The notes: generated by a model not told the origin, from the sequence alone. A stretch of 64,000 bases of DNA from Mangrovitalea sediminis (GCF_002514725.1 NZ_NTLB01000005.1:513293-577292); one strand, 5' to 3'; positions 36,441 to 46,162 are shown, counted from the first letter of the stretch. Translations and numbers: made by a program.

Positions 36441-37013
36441 ATGCAAGCGATGCAATACAGTTTCACACTTCCAGCGGACTACGACATGTCAATCATCAGC
36501 CGGAGGGTGAACGACAAAGGGTCTGCGCTGGACAACCACGCGCCGTTGATTTTCAAGGCTTACCTCAGCGCGCGGAGAAACTCCACGGAAACACCGAGCC
36601 ACGAAAACCTATACGCCCCCTTCTACCTATGGCATGACAACGACGGCATGACGGACTTCCTGACAGGACCTGGTTTTGAGGGCCTCGTCAACGCCTTCGG
36701 CTGGCCAGCCGTCAATACCTGGCCCGGCATGATCGCCTGTAAAAGCGGCTCCGGTTTCAAAGAAGCACGATTCGCCAGCCGGGAAGTCCTGCATATTCCC
36801 CCTTTCACCACGATGGAAAACCTGAGGGCCGAAGAACGCCGCCTGGTGGAAAAGGCTACCGACACCCAGGGGGCACTTCTGGCGTTGACGGCCTTTGAGC
36901 CGTCCCACTGGACACTCGTTCGCTTCCGGCTCTGGCCAGAGGACACAACACTCACCAATGATCCAAACATTCAGCTGTACGACGTACTGCACGTTTCACA
37001 TCCGGCAGGATAG
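36441..37013 (+). CDS. DUF4865 family protein
   Basis: A 190-residue soluble protein of the DUF4865 kind: it opens QYSFTLPADYDMSIISRRVND and has LIFKAYLSARR and APFYLWHDNDGMTDFL, which are family hallmarks. Function is not known; such genes often stand beside LysR regulators and oxidoreductases, as here. ATG at 36441 with GGGGTG upstream; the longer frame from 36195 overlaps the MDR gene and is rejected. Confidence 0.75.
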   Translation: MQAMQYSFTLPADYDMSIISRRVNDKGSALDNHAPLIFKAYLSARRNSTETPSHENLYAPFYLWHDNDGMTDFLTGPGFEGLVNAFGWPAVNTWPGMIACKSGSGFKEARFASREVLHIPPFTTMENLRAEERRLVEKATDTQGALLALTAFEPSHWTLVRFRLWPEDTTLTNDPNIQLYDVLHVSHPAG

Positions 37014-37101
37014 TCAGGTTCCCGGCGCGGCGGGACCTGACATCAGGCCTGCCGCTGTTCGTTAACGGTCGACCTCACGGGAGCAGTTTCTGTCACTCCT
37101 A

Positions 37102-37749
37102 TCAAAACCCTGTACGCCACACCGCCAAACGAATGCCGAGCCCGATCATCAGCGACGCAAAGACGAAACTCTGTAACCGCTGCACGACAGGGCTGCGCGT
37201 CAACCATTTGCCGATATTATGACCCGCCATGGCATAGGCGGCGTCGAAACCCAGTCCCAAGGCCACCAGTACAACGCCCAGCAGCGCGAATTGGGTCCCC
37301 ATCGAGCCACCGCCCGGCTGCACGAATTGCGGTAGGAGCACCGAACAGAAGACCAGCGCTTTGGGGTTGAGCAGGTTGGTCAACAGCCCTCTACGCACTG
37401 CTGTTTTATAGCCAACCGCTTTCAGCGCCGGAGATGATGTCTGAGAGCGTTCCTGCGCGGACGCCCCCAGCCCCCCCGAAAAAAACATCCGCCCACCAAG
37501 CAGGATGAGGTAGGCGCCGCCCAATATACGAACCGCGTCGAATGTCCAGGGGGTCGATTTAAAGAGCGCCGCCAGCCCGAGCGCCGCGAGAATGACATGC
37601 GTCATACGGGCAATACCCAGGCCGAAAGCCACAGCCAGGGCCTTGCCCCGGCCCAATACGACGCCCGTTTCCAGAACCAGAAGCATATCCGGTCCCGGTA
37701 CCAGATAGACCACAACCAATGCGGCGATGAACATCCAAAGGTTTTCCAT
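37102..37749 (-). CDS. LysE/RhtB-family amino acid exporter
   Basis: A 215-residue inner-membrane protein with five to six hydrophobic segments. The family start (VVVYLVPGPDMLLVLETGVVLGRGKALAVAFGLG) and RRGLLTNLLNPKALVFCSVLLPQFV are unmistakable. LysE proteins export amino acids such as lysine, threonine or homoserine. It is divergent from an Lrp/AsnC regulator, the standard sensor-exporter arrangement. Confidence 0.92.
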   Translation of the reverse strand: MENLWMFIAALVVVYLVPGPDMLLVLETGVVLGRGKALAVAFGLGIARMTHVILAALGLAALFKSTPWTFDAVRILGGAYLILLGGRMFFSGGLGASAQERSQTSSPALKAVGYKTAVRRGLLTNLLNPKALVFCSVLLPQFVQPGGGSMGTQFALLGVVLVALGLGFDAAYAMAGHNIGKWLTRSPVVQRLQSFVFASLMIGLGIRLAVWRTGF

Positions 37750-37885
37750 GAACTCGGCCCTGCCCGAATAGCTTTAGCGACGCGCCATTCTAGCGCTCCC
37801 CCAGCAGTACCCGATTGCCAACTTGCCCCACGAAACGGCATTTTGCGATATATTCTGCCAATACTTTCGGCAAAGGTTTGCAGTT

Positions 37886-38368
37886 ATGCCAAAACATGAC
37901 ATAGACCGTTTTGATCAAAAGATCCTTGAGGCCTTACAGAAAAACGGGCGCCTCACAAACGTCGAGCTTGCAGAGGAAATCGGCCTGTCTCCCTCCCCCT
38001 GCCTTCGACGGGTACGGGCGCTGGAGAAATCCGGGGTGATCAAACGCTACGGTGCGGTCCTGGACAGGGATGAAGTTGGGCTGGGACTTACGGTTTTCGT
38101 TGGCGTCAAAGTGGAACGCCATAATGACAGGGAGGCCGCCGTTTTCCGCGAGGCCGTGGAGTCCCTGCCCGAAGTGGTCGCCGCCCACCTGGTCTCCGGC
38201 GAATCGGACTTCCTGCTGCAGGTCGTGGTTCCCGATCTCAGGGCATATGAGCGTTTTCTCACGGGCACTCTGCTGAAGCTGCCGGGCGTGAGCGACATCC
38301 GCAGTAACTTTGCCATTCAAACCGTGAAGCAGGAAAGCCCCTTACCGCTGAGCCATTTGCCCCGTTAA
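37886..38368 (+). CDS. Lrp/AsnC-family regulator
   Basis: A 160-residue regulator with an N-terminal helix-turn-helix (DRFDQKILEALQKNGRLTNVELAEEIGLSPSPCLRRVRALEKSGVI) and a C-terminal RAM domain (SGESDFLLQVVVPDLRAYERFL). Divergent from the LysE exporter, which it probably controls in response to an amino acid. In the spacer TGCC-N9-GGCA (37857-37873) is a possible half of an operator. Start at 37886, since the longer frame has no family N-terminus. Confidence 0.92.
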   Translation: MPKHDIDRFDQKILEALQKNGRLTNVELAEEIGLSPSPCLRRVRALEKSGVIKRYGAVLDRDEVGLGLTVFVGVKVERHNDREAAVFREAVESLPEVVAAHLVSGESDFLLQVVVPDLRAYERFLTGTLLKLPGVSDIRSNFAIQTVKQESPLPLSHLPR

Positions 38369-38423
38369 AGACTTACTTGGATACCCGCTCGAGTTGCGGT
38401 CAATAGGCTCGGGACTCGGGCCG

Positions 38424-39317
38424 TCATTCATTCCCCAGCCGATCGATCAGGAAGTCGATCAGGACCCTGACTTTGTGGGGCAGGAAACGTCTGGCCGGAT
38501 ATAGGGCATAGATCGTTGTGCTGGGCTTTTCCCAGTCGGGCAGCAGCTCCACCAGGCGCCCGGCCACAAGGTCATCCGCAACCAGGACCTGCGGCTGCAG
38601 GACGATACCCAGCCCCTCCCGCGCCGCGTCGATCAAAACTGCCGTGTCGTTAACCACCAGGGAGCCTTTGACGGCCACCTCGACCGGATCGCTCTCCGGA
38701 CCGAAAATCCAGTGTCCGGTCTCGAATCGACGTTTGTTATAGAGACAGTTGTGCGCCACCAGATCCATCGGCGTTCGCGGTGTGCCGTTGGCTTCGAGAT
38801 AACTGGGTGCCGCCAGCAACATATTGTTCAATGGCTTCATCAAGGGCCGGCCTACCAGCTTCTCATCAACGGAATGCAGGTTGACCCGCAGCGCCAGGTC
38901 GTACCCCTCCTCAACCAGGTCGGTATGCCGATTACTGAGCGTCAGGTCGATATCGATCTCCGGGAATTCCCGCCGGAACTCTGCCAACAACCCGCCCAGG
39001 CGGCGTTGCCCGAACTCGACACTGGATGTCATACGGATGAGGCCGTTGGGTGTGCCGTTCTTACAGCTGACGACCGACGCGGCTTCATCGACATGCTCCA
39101 GGATCGTACCCACGCGAACGAGGTAATCGGCACCCACTTCTGTCAGGGTCAACCGGCGGGTCGTACGGTACAGAAGGCGCGCACCGAGTTGTTGCTCCAA
39201 GGCAGCCACATGCTTTGTCACCATACCGCGAGACAGTTGCAGATGGTCTGCAGCGGCGGCGAAGCTGCCTGAGTCGACGACAGCCTTGAAAACACGCATG
39301 GAGGTGAACGTATCCAT
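38424..39317 (-). CDS. LysR-family transcriptional regulator
   Basis: A 297-residue regulator, N-terminal winged helix (DTFTSMRVFKAVVDSGSFAAAADHLQLSRGMVTKHVAALE) and effector domain, of the subgroup with the LIRMTSSVEFGQRRL start of the effector domain, close to DmlR/YafC-like regulators. Its target is not evident: it is divergent from the DeoR operon but does not belong to it. GGGG precedes the ATG. Confidence 0.92.
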   Translation of the reverse strand: MDTFTSMRVFKAVVDSGSFAAAADHLQLSRGMVTKHVAALEQQLGARLLYRTTRRLTLTEVGADYLVRVGTILEHVDEAASVVSCKNGTPNGLIRMTSSVEFGQRRLGGLLAEFRREFPEIDIDLTLSNRHTDLVEEGYDLALRVNLHSVDEKLVGRPLMKPLNNMLLAAPSYLEANGTPRTPMDLVAHNCLYNKRRFETGHWIFGPESDPVEVAVKGSLVVNDTAVLIDAAREGLGIVLQPQVLVADDLVAGRLVELLPDWEKPSTTIYALYPARRFLPHKVRVLIDFLIDRLGNE

Positions 39318-39531
39318 AATTCCCCGTCAATAAACAGTAGCAACCAAACTTCCGACATTACCCCTCAAAACAAAAATAGTCGAACACAACGAACCGATTG
39401 ATCCCCAAACTGCCGATCGCCCCCGTGGTAACCCCAACCCCAAATTGTCATAGAGCTGCCACATAACTTTCATACGAAACCTGGATACTCTCCCTCGAAA
39501 CAAAAAACGCCTATTGGGTTAAACGGTCGAA

Positions 39532-40308
39532 ATGCAGCTATCCGAACGACAGAGCATTATTCTTCAACGTCTCAGAGACGAAGGCGGCACCTTATCCAGC
39601 GCCGTGATCAGCGATCTGTTCGATGTGTCCATTCAGACAATTCGCAAGGACCTGAATGCGCTGAGCGACGCGGGACTGGTGAAGCGGGTCCACGGCGGCA
39701 TTACCTTACCAGTACAGACACACAACCTCTCTTTTCATAACCGGCAGGTGATCAACCTGCAGGCCAAGCGGGCCATCGCTGCTCGTGTCGCCGCCGCCAT
39801 TCCAGAGGGAGCGAGCCTGTTTCTGGGCATAGGAACCACCCTTCAGCAAATTGCCCAGGCGCTCACACAGCACTCGCACCTGACCGTGATCACCAACAAC
39901 CTGAATGCAGCCATGACCCTGTGCCAGAACCCGTCCATCGACACCTATCTTTGCGGCGGCAAGCTGCGGCCATCCGATCAGGACCTGATGGGCGAGGACG
40001 CCACCCGTTTTCTGCGCCGCTTCCACGTCAACTTTGGCATTTTCGGGGTCGGCGGTTTGGGCGAAGACGGCACCCTGTTGGACTTCTCCCCGGAGGAATC
40101 CCATATCTCGACCGCCATCATGGACAACAGTGAACAACGCATCCTCGTCGCCGACAGAAGCAAGTACCTGCGCAGCGCGCCCATCAAGACCGGCGTTCTC
40201 GACGACGTGGACAGCTTTTACACCGACAGCCTGCCTAGCGCCCTGCAAACCACCTGTGCGGCGGCCGGTCTTCATGTCGTCGAATGTCTTGGGAGGATGT
40301 CTGCATGA
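39532..40308 (+). CDS. DeoR-family (GlpR-like) regulator
   Basis: A 258-residue repressor: winged helix (RQSIILQRLRDEGGTLSSAVISDLFDVSIQTIRKDLNALSDAGL), then the DeoR C-terminal sugar-phosphate-binding domain (FLGIGTTLQQIAQAL, LMGEDATRFLRRFHVNFGIFGVGGL). Members sense phosphorylated sugars or glycerol-3-phosphate. It heads an operon of transporter and phosphatase genes and overlaps the ATPase gene by ATGA. CGAAAC occurs twice upstream (39475 and 39499) as a possible half-site. Confidence 0.92.
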   Translation: MQLSERQSIILQRLRDEGGTLSSAVISDLFDVSIQTIRKDLNALSDAGLVKRVHGGITLPVQTHNLSFHNRQVINLQAKRAIAARVAAAIPEGASLFLGIGTTLQQIAQALTQHSHLTVITNNLNAAMTLCQNPSIDTYLCGGKLRPSDQDLMGEDATRFLRRFHVNFGIFGVGGLGEDGTLLDFSPEESHISTAIMDNSEQRILVADRSKYLRSAPIKTGVLDDVDSFYTDSLPSALQTTCAAAGLHVVECLGRMSA

Positions 40309-41321
40309 GCTTCCTCTCGGTAAAGGGTCTATCCAAGCAATGGGCCGATACACAGGCTGTCAGCGATCTCAGTTTCGACGTCGACGAAGGCGAGTTCATC
40401 GCCCTGCTCGGTCCGTCCGGTTGCGGCAAGTCGACCACGCTCAAGATGATTGCCGGGCTCGACACACCCTCTGCGGGCCGGATACTGCTCAACGGACAGG
40501 ACATCACCGATCGGGCACCGGGGCAGCGGCGCCTGTCCATGGTGTTTCAGTCCTATGCCCTGTTCCCACACTTGAGCGTGAAAGAGAACATTCTCTTTGG
40601 CCTGAAAGCACGCAAAGTCGCTGCGAACGAACAAAAACAGCGACTGGATCGGGCGGTGGAGCTGGTCAACCTTGGAGATCAGCTCCATAAGAAGCCTTCC
40701 CAGTTGTCCGGCGGTCAATGTCAGCGGGTAGCCCTGGCGCGAGCCATCGTTTCCCAGGCGCCGCTCTGCTTGATGGACGAACCGCTGTCCAACCTCGACG
40801 CCAAGCTGCGCAATGAAATGCGCAGCGAGATCCGGGCCCTGCAGAAGCAGCTCGGCCTGACAGTGCTTTACGTTACCCATGACCAGATAGAAGCGATGAG
40901 CATGGCGGACCGCATCCTGTTGCTCAACGATGGCAAACTGGAGCAAAGCGGTGCACCTGAAGCCCTTTACAACCAGCCCGCAAGCCTTTTCGTTGCACGC
41001 TTTATCGGCCATCCACCGATGAACATCCTGGAAAAAGGCGACCGTTTGGTCGGCATCCGCCCCGAGCACATCCGGCTGACCGGCCACAGCCAGTCCCCGA
41101 ACGCCACCGTAATGCACTGCGATTACCAAGGTTCCGACACGCAGATCTGTGTCGATCACCAAGGCGCATCGATAACGCTGAGTTTGCAGGGTCACCACCT
41201 GCTCCCCCAGGGACATCCGCTGGATATCACCTGGGACCGTCAACACGAGCACCACTTCTCAACACAAACCGGCCTACGCCAAACCGCTCCCTCACAACCG
41301 AAGGAAAGTTCTCATGTTTAA
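40305..41321 (+). CDS. ABC transporter ATP-binding protein (UgpC/MalK family)
   Basis: A 338-residue ATPase. Walker A GPSGCGKST, Q-loop, signature LSGGQCQRVALARAI, Walker B LCLMDEPLSNLD and the switch His in VTHDQIEAM are present, followed by a TOBE domain (RLVGIRPEHIRL). It energises the two permeases downstream. The C-terminal tail is Gln/His-rich. The signature reads LSGGQ-C rather than LSGGQ-Q, a small change. Coupled to the regulator upstream (ATGA) and overlapping the binding-protein gene by eight bases. Confidence 0.94.
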   Translation: MSFLSVKGLSKQWADTQAVSDLSFDVDEGEFIALLGPSGCGKSTTLKMIAGLDTPSAGRILLNGQDITDRAPGQRRLSMVFQSYALFPHLSVKENILFGLKARKVAANEQKQRLDRAVELVNLGDQLHKKPSQLSGGQCQRVALARAIVSQAPLCLMDEPLSNLDAKLRNEMRSEIRALQKQLGLTVLYVTHDQIEAMSMADRILLLNDGKLEQSGAPEALYNQPASLFVARFIGHPPMNILEKGDRLVGIRPEHIRLTGHSQSPNATVMHCDYQGSDTQICVDHQGASITLSLQGHHLLPQGHPLDITWDRQHEHHFSTQTGLRQTAPSQPKESSHV

Positions 41322-42597
41322 GATTGGCAAGAAGCGCCTTCTGGCGGCTGCACTGGCAACACTCGTCTCCGGCATCGCCCAGGCGAAAACGGACCTGACG
41401 ATGTATTACCCCATCGCCGTCGGCGGCCCGCTCACCAAAGTGGTTGACGGCATGGTCAGCGACTTCGAGAAGCAAAACCCCGACATCCACGTCAACGCCA
41501 TCTATGCCGGTAACTACAACGATGCCCGCGTTAAGGCGCTGGCAGCCCTGAAAAGCGGTCAGCCCGCCCAACTGGCAGTCATGTTCTCCATCGACGTACA
41601 TGAGCTGATGGATCTCCATGCCATCATCCCGTTCGATGAAATGGCGAAAACACCCGAAGACAAAGCCTGGCTACACAGCTTCTATCCGGCGCTGATGAAG
41701 AACGGCGAAGTGAACGGTAAAACCTGGGGCGTTCCCTTCCAACGTTCGACCATCGTGATGTACTACAACAAGGATATGTTCCGCGCGGCCGGCCTCGATC
41801 CGAATCACCCGCCCGCGACCTGGAAGGAACTCGTCAGCATGGGTGAAAAGCTGACCCATAAGGATGCCAACGGCGACGTCACCCAATGGGGTCTGATGAT
41901 TCCATCCACAGGCTATCCCTATTGGATGTTCGGTGCGCTGACCAAGGAAAACGGCCAGGTTCTGATGAACCAGGCAGGCACCAAAACCTACTTCGACAAA
42001 CCCGCTGTTGTTGAAGCACTGTCATTCTGGAAATCCCTCGGCACCCAATATCACATCATGCCGAAGGGGACGATCGACTGGGGTACCCTGCGCCAGAACT
42101 TCCTGGACCAGAAAACCGCAATGATGTGGCACTCCACTGGTAACCTGACGGCAGTGAAGAACAACGCCAAGTTCGACTTCGGTGTCGCCATGCTGCCGGC
42201 GAACAAGGAACCCGGCTCGCCGACCGGTGGTGGTAACTTCTACCTGTTCAAGCATTCGACGCCTGAACAGCGCGAAGCGGCCTTCAAACTGGTGAAATTC
42301 ATGACATCGCCGGAAGAAGCGGCCAAGTGGAGTATCGCGACAGGCTATATGGGCGTCAGCCCGGCCGCCTACAAGACGCCGGCCCTGGAATCCTATGTGA
42401 AAACCTTCCCCCAGGCTGCCGTTGCCCGCGACCAGCTCAAATATGCCACAGCAGAGCTTTCCACCCATCAGTCCGGTCGTGTGAGAAAGCTTCTGGATGA
42501 TGCGATCCAAGCCGCCCTCACCGGCGAGGAATCGCCCAAGGCGGCCCTCAGCTCCGCCCAGAAACAGGCAACTCGCATCCTGCGCCGTTACCACTAA
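41314..42597 (+). CDS. extracellular solute-binding protein (UgpB-like, SBP_bac_1)
   Basis: A 427-residue exported protein with a signal peptide ending GIAQA. The mature protein reads LTMYYPIAVGGPLTKVVDGMV and VPFQRSTIVMYYNKDMFRAAGLDP, the cluster 1 (SBP_bac_1) layout, nearest to UgpB (sn-glycerol-3-phosphate). UgpB-like features include the Asn-Tyr ligand contacts around IYAGNYNDARVKAL. The exact ligand (glycerol-phosphate, glycerophosphodiester, or another sugar alcohol) is not read. AAGGA lies before the ATG. Confidence 0.88.
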   Translation: MFKIGKKRLLAAALATLVSGIAQAKTDLTMYYPIAVGGPLTKVVDGMVSDFEKQNPDIHVNAIYAGNYNDARVKALAALKSGQPAQLAVMFSIDVHELMDLHAIIPFDEMAKTPEDKAWLHSFYPALMKNGEVNGKTWGVPFQRSTIVMYYNKDMFRAAGLDPNHPPATWKELVSMGEKLTHKDANGDVTQWGLMIPSTGYPYWMFGALTKENGQVLMNQAGTKTYFDKPAVVEALSFWKSLGTQYHIMPKGTIDWGTLRQNFLDQKTAMMWHSTGNLTAVKNNAKFDFGVAMLPANKEPGSPTGGGNFYLFKHSTPEQREAAFKLVKFMTSPEEAAKWSIATGYMGVSPAAYKTPALESYVKTFPQAAVARDQLKYATAELSTHQSGRVRKLLDDAIQAALTGEESPKAALSSAQKQATRILRRYH

Positions 42598-42691
42598 CGA
42601 CGTAGCGCAAGGCGCGAGACACACCGGGGCGGGTGCCACCCAAGGCACCTGCCCTTTTTCTACCGCCAAGGGTCCAACCACGACAGTGACA

Positions 42692-43558
42692 ATGACACGC
42701 AACCAACAGCTCTACGCCTGGCTGCTTCTGCTGCCGGCCCTGGCGTTGCTTACCGCCTTCACCTACATGCCGACCGTCGCCACGATCTGGCACAGTTTCA
42801 CCGGCTCTGGCATGCAGGATAATGTGGGATTCAACCTGGATAACTACCGGGACCTGATAGACGACGACGTCTTCTGGCAGGTGCTGCGTAACAATCTGAT
42901 TTACGCGGCGGTTACGGTGCCTGTATCGATCGTGCTGGCACTGGTGATGGCCCTGTGGGTCAACAGCAAGATCCGCGGCAAGGGCGCACTTCGTCTCGCC
43001 TATTTTACGCCGACGATTCTGCCGATGATTTCCGTCGCCAACATCTGGCTATTCTTCTATACCCCGGAAATCGGACTGTTCAACACCATCCTCGGCTGGT
43101 TCGGCCACAAGGGCTATAACTGGCTGGGCGATCCCAACCTGAGCCTGTATAGCCTGATGCTGATGGCAATCTGGAAAGAAGCCGGGTTCTTCATGATTTT
43201 TTATCTGGCCGCCCTACAGGGCATCAGCCCGGACCTTTACCAGGCTGCGGAACTGGAAGGCGCCGGGCGCTGGACGCGTTTCCGCCGGATTACATTGCCG
43301 CTGTTGATGCCAACGACGCTGTTCGTTCTCATCAATGCCTTCCTGAACGCCTTCAAGCTGGTGGATCACCTGTTCATCCTGACCAAAGGCGGCCCCAACA
43401 ACGCCAGCAACCTGTTGCTGTACTACATCTACGAAAACGCCTTCAGCTTCTTCGATACCGCCTACGCTTCCGCGCTTACCGTGGCGCTGTTACTGATTCT
43501 GGTGGTCATTGCGCTGATCCAGTTCGGCGTTATCGAACGTCGCGTGCATTACCGGTGA
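42692..43558 (+). CDS. ABC transporter permease (UgpA/MalF-like)
   Basis: A 288-residue inner-membrane permease with about six hydrophobic segments. The EAA loop that contacts the ATPase is YQAAELEGAGRWTRFRRITLPLLMP. Start at 42692 (ATG); a GTG six bases upstream is possible. The 94-base gap after the binding-protein gene is the only sizeable gap in the operon. Paired with the next permease. Confidence 0.92.
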   Translation: MTRNQQLYAWLLLLPALALLTAFTYMPTVATIWHSFTGSGMQDNVGFNLDNYRDLIDDDVFWQVLRNNLIYAAVTVPVSIVLALVMALWVNSKIRGKGALRLAYFTPTILPMISVANIWLFFYTPEIGLFNTILGWFGHKGYNWLGDPNLSLYSLMLMAIWKEAGFFMIFYLAALQGISPDLYQAAELEGAGRWTRFRRITLPLLMPTTLFVLINAFLNAFKLVDHLFILTKGGPNNASNLLLYYIYENAFSFFDTAYASALTVALLLILVVIALIQFGVIERRVHYR

Positions 43559-43566
43559 GGCCCGCC

Positions 43567-44406
43567 ATGTCCCAACGCTCGACTCAGTCCAAGCTCCTTT
43601 CCCAAGTGACCCAAAGCCTGTCCACTGCCAGCGCCTGGGTACTGGGTCTGCTCTGGATTTTCCCGTTGCTTTACGCCTTCTGGGCCGCCTTTCACCCGCC
43701 AGCCTATGTCACGCATTTCAGTCTGACGGCACCGCTGACCCTGGCCAACTTCGTCAAGGCGTGGCACCAGGCGCCGTTTATGAGCTATATGGTCAACACC
43801 GTCGCCATCACCCTGTTGATCCTCGCCTTCCAACTCGTACTCTGTACCCTGGCCGGCTACGCCCTCGCCCGCATTGCCTTCCGGGGACGGGGACTGGTTT
43901 TTGCACTGATCCTGATGCAGCTGATGGTGGTCCCGGAAATCCTCATCGTCCAGAACTACCAGACCATCGCCAGCCTGCATGCCGTCGATACCTATTTCGG
44001 TGTGGGGCTGCCCTATTTCGCCAGCGCCTTCGGCATCTTCCTGCTGAGGCAGACCTTCAAAACGATTCCGCAGGAACTGGAAGACGCTGCCCGCATCGAG
44101 GGCTGCTCCACCCTGCAGATCATCCGCAAAGTTTATGTGCCACTGGCTAAGCCCACCTATGTGGCTTTCGCACTGGTCTCCATTAGCTATCACTGGAACA
44201 ACTTTCTCTGGCCCCTGGTCGTCACCAACACCGCCAACAGCCGGCCGCTCACCGTCGGTATGGCGATCTTCGGAGCACCCGAATCCGGCGTCGACTGGTC
44301 CGTCATCTGCGCAGGCACACTGATCTCCATCGCACCGTTGCTGATCGCCTTCCTGATGTTCCAGCGTCAGTTCGTGCAATCCTTTATCCGCGCCGGTGTG
44401 AAATAA
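43567..44406 (+). CDS. ABC transporter permease (UgpE/MalG-like)
   Basis: A 279-residue inner-membrane permease with six hydrophobic segments and the EAA loop ELEDAARIEGCSTLQIIRKVYVPLAKP. Typical second permease of a carbohydrate/polyol importer. GAGG lies eight bases before the ATG and eight bases separate it from the first permease. Translation coupling is likely. Confidence 0.92.
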   Translation: MSQRSTQSKLLSQVTQSLSTASAWVLGLLWIFPLLYAFWAAFHPPAYVTHFSLTAPLTLANFVKAWHQAPFMSYMVNTVAITLLILAFQLVLCTLAGYALARIAFRGRGLVFALILMQLMVVPEILIVQNYQTIASLHAVDTYFGVGLPYFASAFGIFLLRQTFKTIPQELEDAARIEGCSTLQIIRKVYVPLAKPTYVAFALVSISYHWNNFLWPLVVTNTANSRPLTVGMAIFGAPESGVDWSVICAGTLISIAPLLIAFLMFQRQFVQSFIRAGVK

Positions 44407-44448
44407 TCCTCCACCCTTTTTGGCCCATCGGGCTAAGGAAACCTTTTC

Positions 44449-45255
44449 ATGCAAGACAGTACTCCGACCCGCCTACCGGCATCGTTCGATACTCCGGTTA
44501 AGGTCGTTTTCACCGATGTGGACGACACACTGACGTGGGAAGGCAAATTACCGCCCGAAACCTTTCTGGCGCTTGAGCGTCTTCGTCGCAGCGGGATTAA
44601 AGTCGTGCCGGTGACCGGCGCCAGCGCAGGATGGTGCGACTGTATCGTTCGCACATGGCCGGTAGAGTCTGTTATTGGCGAGAACGGCAGCTTCTGGATG
44701 CAGCGTAACGCATCAGGCCACGTTATCCGTACCTTCCGCGAGACAGAGAGCCGGAGAAACGATAACAACCGCCGCCTTAAAGCCCTGGGATCGGAAGTCA
44801 TGCACCGATTCCCCGAGATCGGCTATACCCAGGATCAACCGTTCCGCTTGACGGACATGGCCTTCGACATCGCACAGCAGGCCCAGGTACCCCTCGATGT
44901 GGCCCACGCCGCCACGGAGTGGCTCAAAGCACAGACGGAAGTCTCCGCGCGGCTCAGCTCAATCCACCTGAATGTCTGGATCGGCGACTACAACAAGGCA
45001 GATACCGCCCTCGCCTGGCTGAATCAGCATCACCCCGAGCTGTCAGCGGAACATTGTGCCTTTATCGGTGACTCCCCGAACGACGAAGCCATGTTCGAGC
45101 ATTTCCCCCGATCCATCGGGGTTGCCAATATCCAGCGCTTTCTCGCGCACATGCAACACCAGCCCCGTTACATCACGGAGAACACCGGCGGTTACGGTTT
45201 TGTAGAGTTGTCGGAATGTCTTTTGAAAGGATTAACGGAAGATACGACGCTGTAG
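44449..45255 (+). CDS. HAD-superfamily hydrolase, mannosyl-3-phosphoglycerate phosphatase-like
   Basis: A 268-residue HAD-IIB (Cof/MPGP-type) phosphatase. Motif I FTDVDDTLTW with the nucleophile Asp, motif II VPVTGASAG, and motif IV IGDSPNDEAMFEHF are present. MPGP-like members remove phosphate from glycosyl-glycerate phosphates. It is the last gene of the ABC operon and so probably acts on the imported compound or on a product of it. The tie to import is inference. Confidence 0.85.
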   Translation: MQDSTPTRLPASFDTPVKVVFTDVDDTLTWEGKLPPETFLALERLRRSGIKVVPVTGASAGWCDCIVRTWPVESVIGENGSFWMQRNASGHVIRTFRETESRRNDNNRRLKALGSEVMHRFPEIGYTQDQPFRLTDMAFDIAQQAQVPLDVAHAATEWLKAQTEVSARLSSIHLNVWIGDYNKADTALAWLNQHHPELSAEHCAFIGDSPNDEAMFEHFPRSIGVANIQRFLAHMQHQPRYITENTGGYGFVELSECLLKGLTEDTTL

Positions 45256-45268
45256 GTCAAGTGGTTGA

Positions 45269-45291
45269 GGGCAGCCGGAAGACGGCTGCCC
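45269..45291. terminator. hairpin between convergent HAD and ompW genes
   Basis: GGGCAGCC and GGCTGCCC form a perfect eight-pair stem with a seven-base loop, in the 58 bases between convergent stops. No T-run. Confidence 0.5.
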
Positions 45292-45313
45292 CTGCGATCA
45301 GTTGCCGCCGCGC

Positions 45314-45967
45314 TCAGAAGCGATAGCCCACACCCAGGGAATAGAACCAGGGGTTCAGCGTCATTTTTACATTTTGCTCAATCATGCCGGTCAGTCGGGC
45401 TGTCGTCTTCATGTGCACATAACGCGCGCTGGTCGTCAGGAGCCAGCGATCGTTCAGATTAAGATCCAGGCCGGCTTGAGCCCCCATTCCCCAGGCGTCG
45501 TCAACAGAGACGTTCAGGCCATTAAAGGCATTCTTCTCATCGAAGAAGTGGGCGTAATCGACGTCCAGTCCCACATAAGGCTGCCATTTCGAGTTCGGCA
45601 TGAAGTGGTAAGTCACCGCAGCGCCAACCGGTAATTGGCTGACATCTGCCAGGCGGTGCAGTCCCAACCGGCCGAGCCGGTCGTTGCCTTTGACTTCCTG
45701 ATAGAAAGGCCACGCCGTGTACAACCCCACCCCCAGATGGGAATCGAGGCGTCGCGTGACCGAGAAACCGACGGAGGCGGCCTCATCCAGGAAAATCTCG
45801 CTGTTGGATATGTTGTTCAAGCCGTCGCTGGATTTGTCGGGAACGACGCCGGTAAGGGTTCCCTTCACGACCCAGTTGCCTTCAGGGGCGGCTGAGGCTA
45901 TGCCAGGTAGCGCTAGAGCGGTGCTGATGGCTACAGCCGGGGCCAAGCGATAAAAGATTTTTTTCAC
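45314..45967 (-). CDS. ompW: OmpW-family outer membrane protein
   Basis: A 217-residue eight-stranded beta-barrel with signal peptide (ending GIASA). The mature start NWVVKGTLTGVVPDKSS and the C-terminal YSLGVGYRF with final Phe are typical of OmpW. OmpW forms a hydrophobic channel and in enteric bacteria is controlled by FNR. The start is a GTG (45967), with GGAG six bases upstream. It is divergent from the LVIVD lipoprotein gene, and a spacer of 349 bases holds an ANR-type box. Confidence 0.92.
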   Translation of the reverse strand: MKKIFYRLAPAVAISTALALPGIASAAPEGNWVVKGTLTGVVPDKSSDGLNNISNSEIFLDEAASVGFSVTRRLDSHLGVGLYTAWPFYQEVKGNDRLGRLGLHRLADVSQLPVGAAVTYHFMPNSKWQPYVGLDVDYAHFFDEKNAFNGLNVSVDDAWGMGAQAGLDLNLNDRWLLTTSARYVHMKTTARLTGMIEQNVKMTLNPWFYSLGVGYRF

Positions 45968-46162
45968 GTGTGTCTCCGTTGTTTGAACGGTATCGAGTCA
46001 ATAACCTGTCCTGACGATTGGCCCGCCTATGCCGGCAAACTCTTAGGACTTTCTATCACTTTAGAGAAGCTGATAGCGGCTTTCAGCAGAACTTTTGCGA
46101 AATTAGGCTATTCCTGACTCAAATCAAATGTCACTCGCCCGCGACAACAACCCAAACCAATT

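Noticed and set aside
43549..44454. 301-codon minus-strand frame antisense to the second permease
   Set aside because: Composition-driven shadow; the permease on the plus strand has a clear EAA loop and start.
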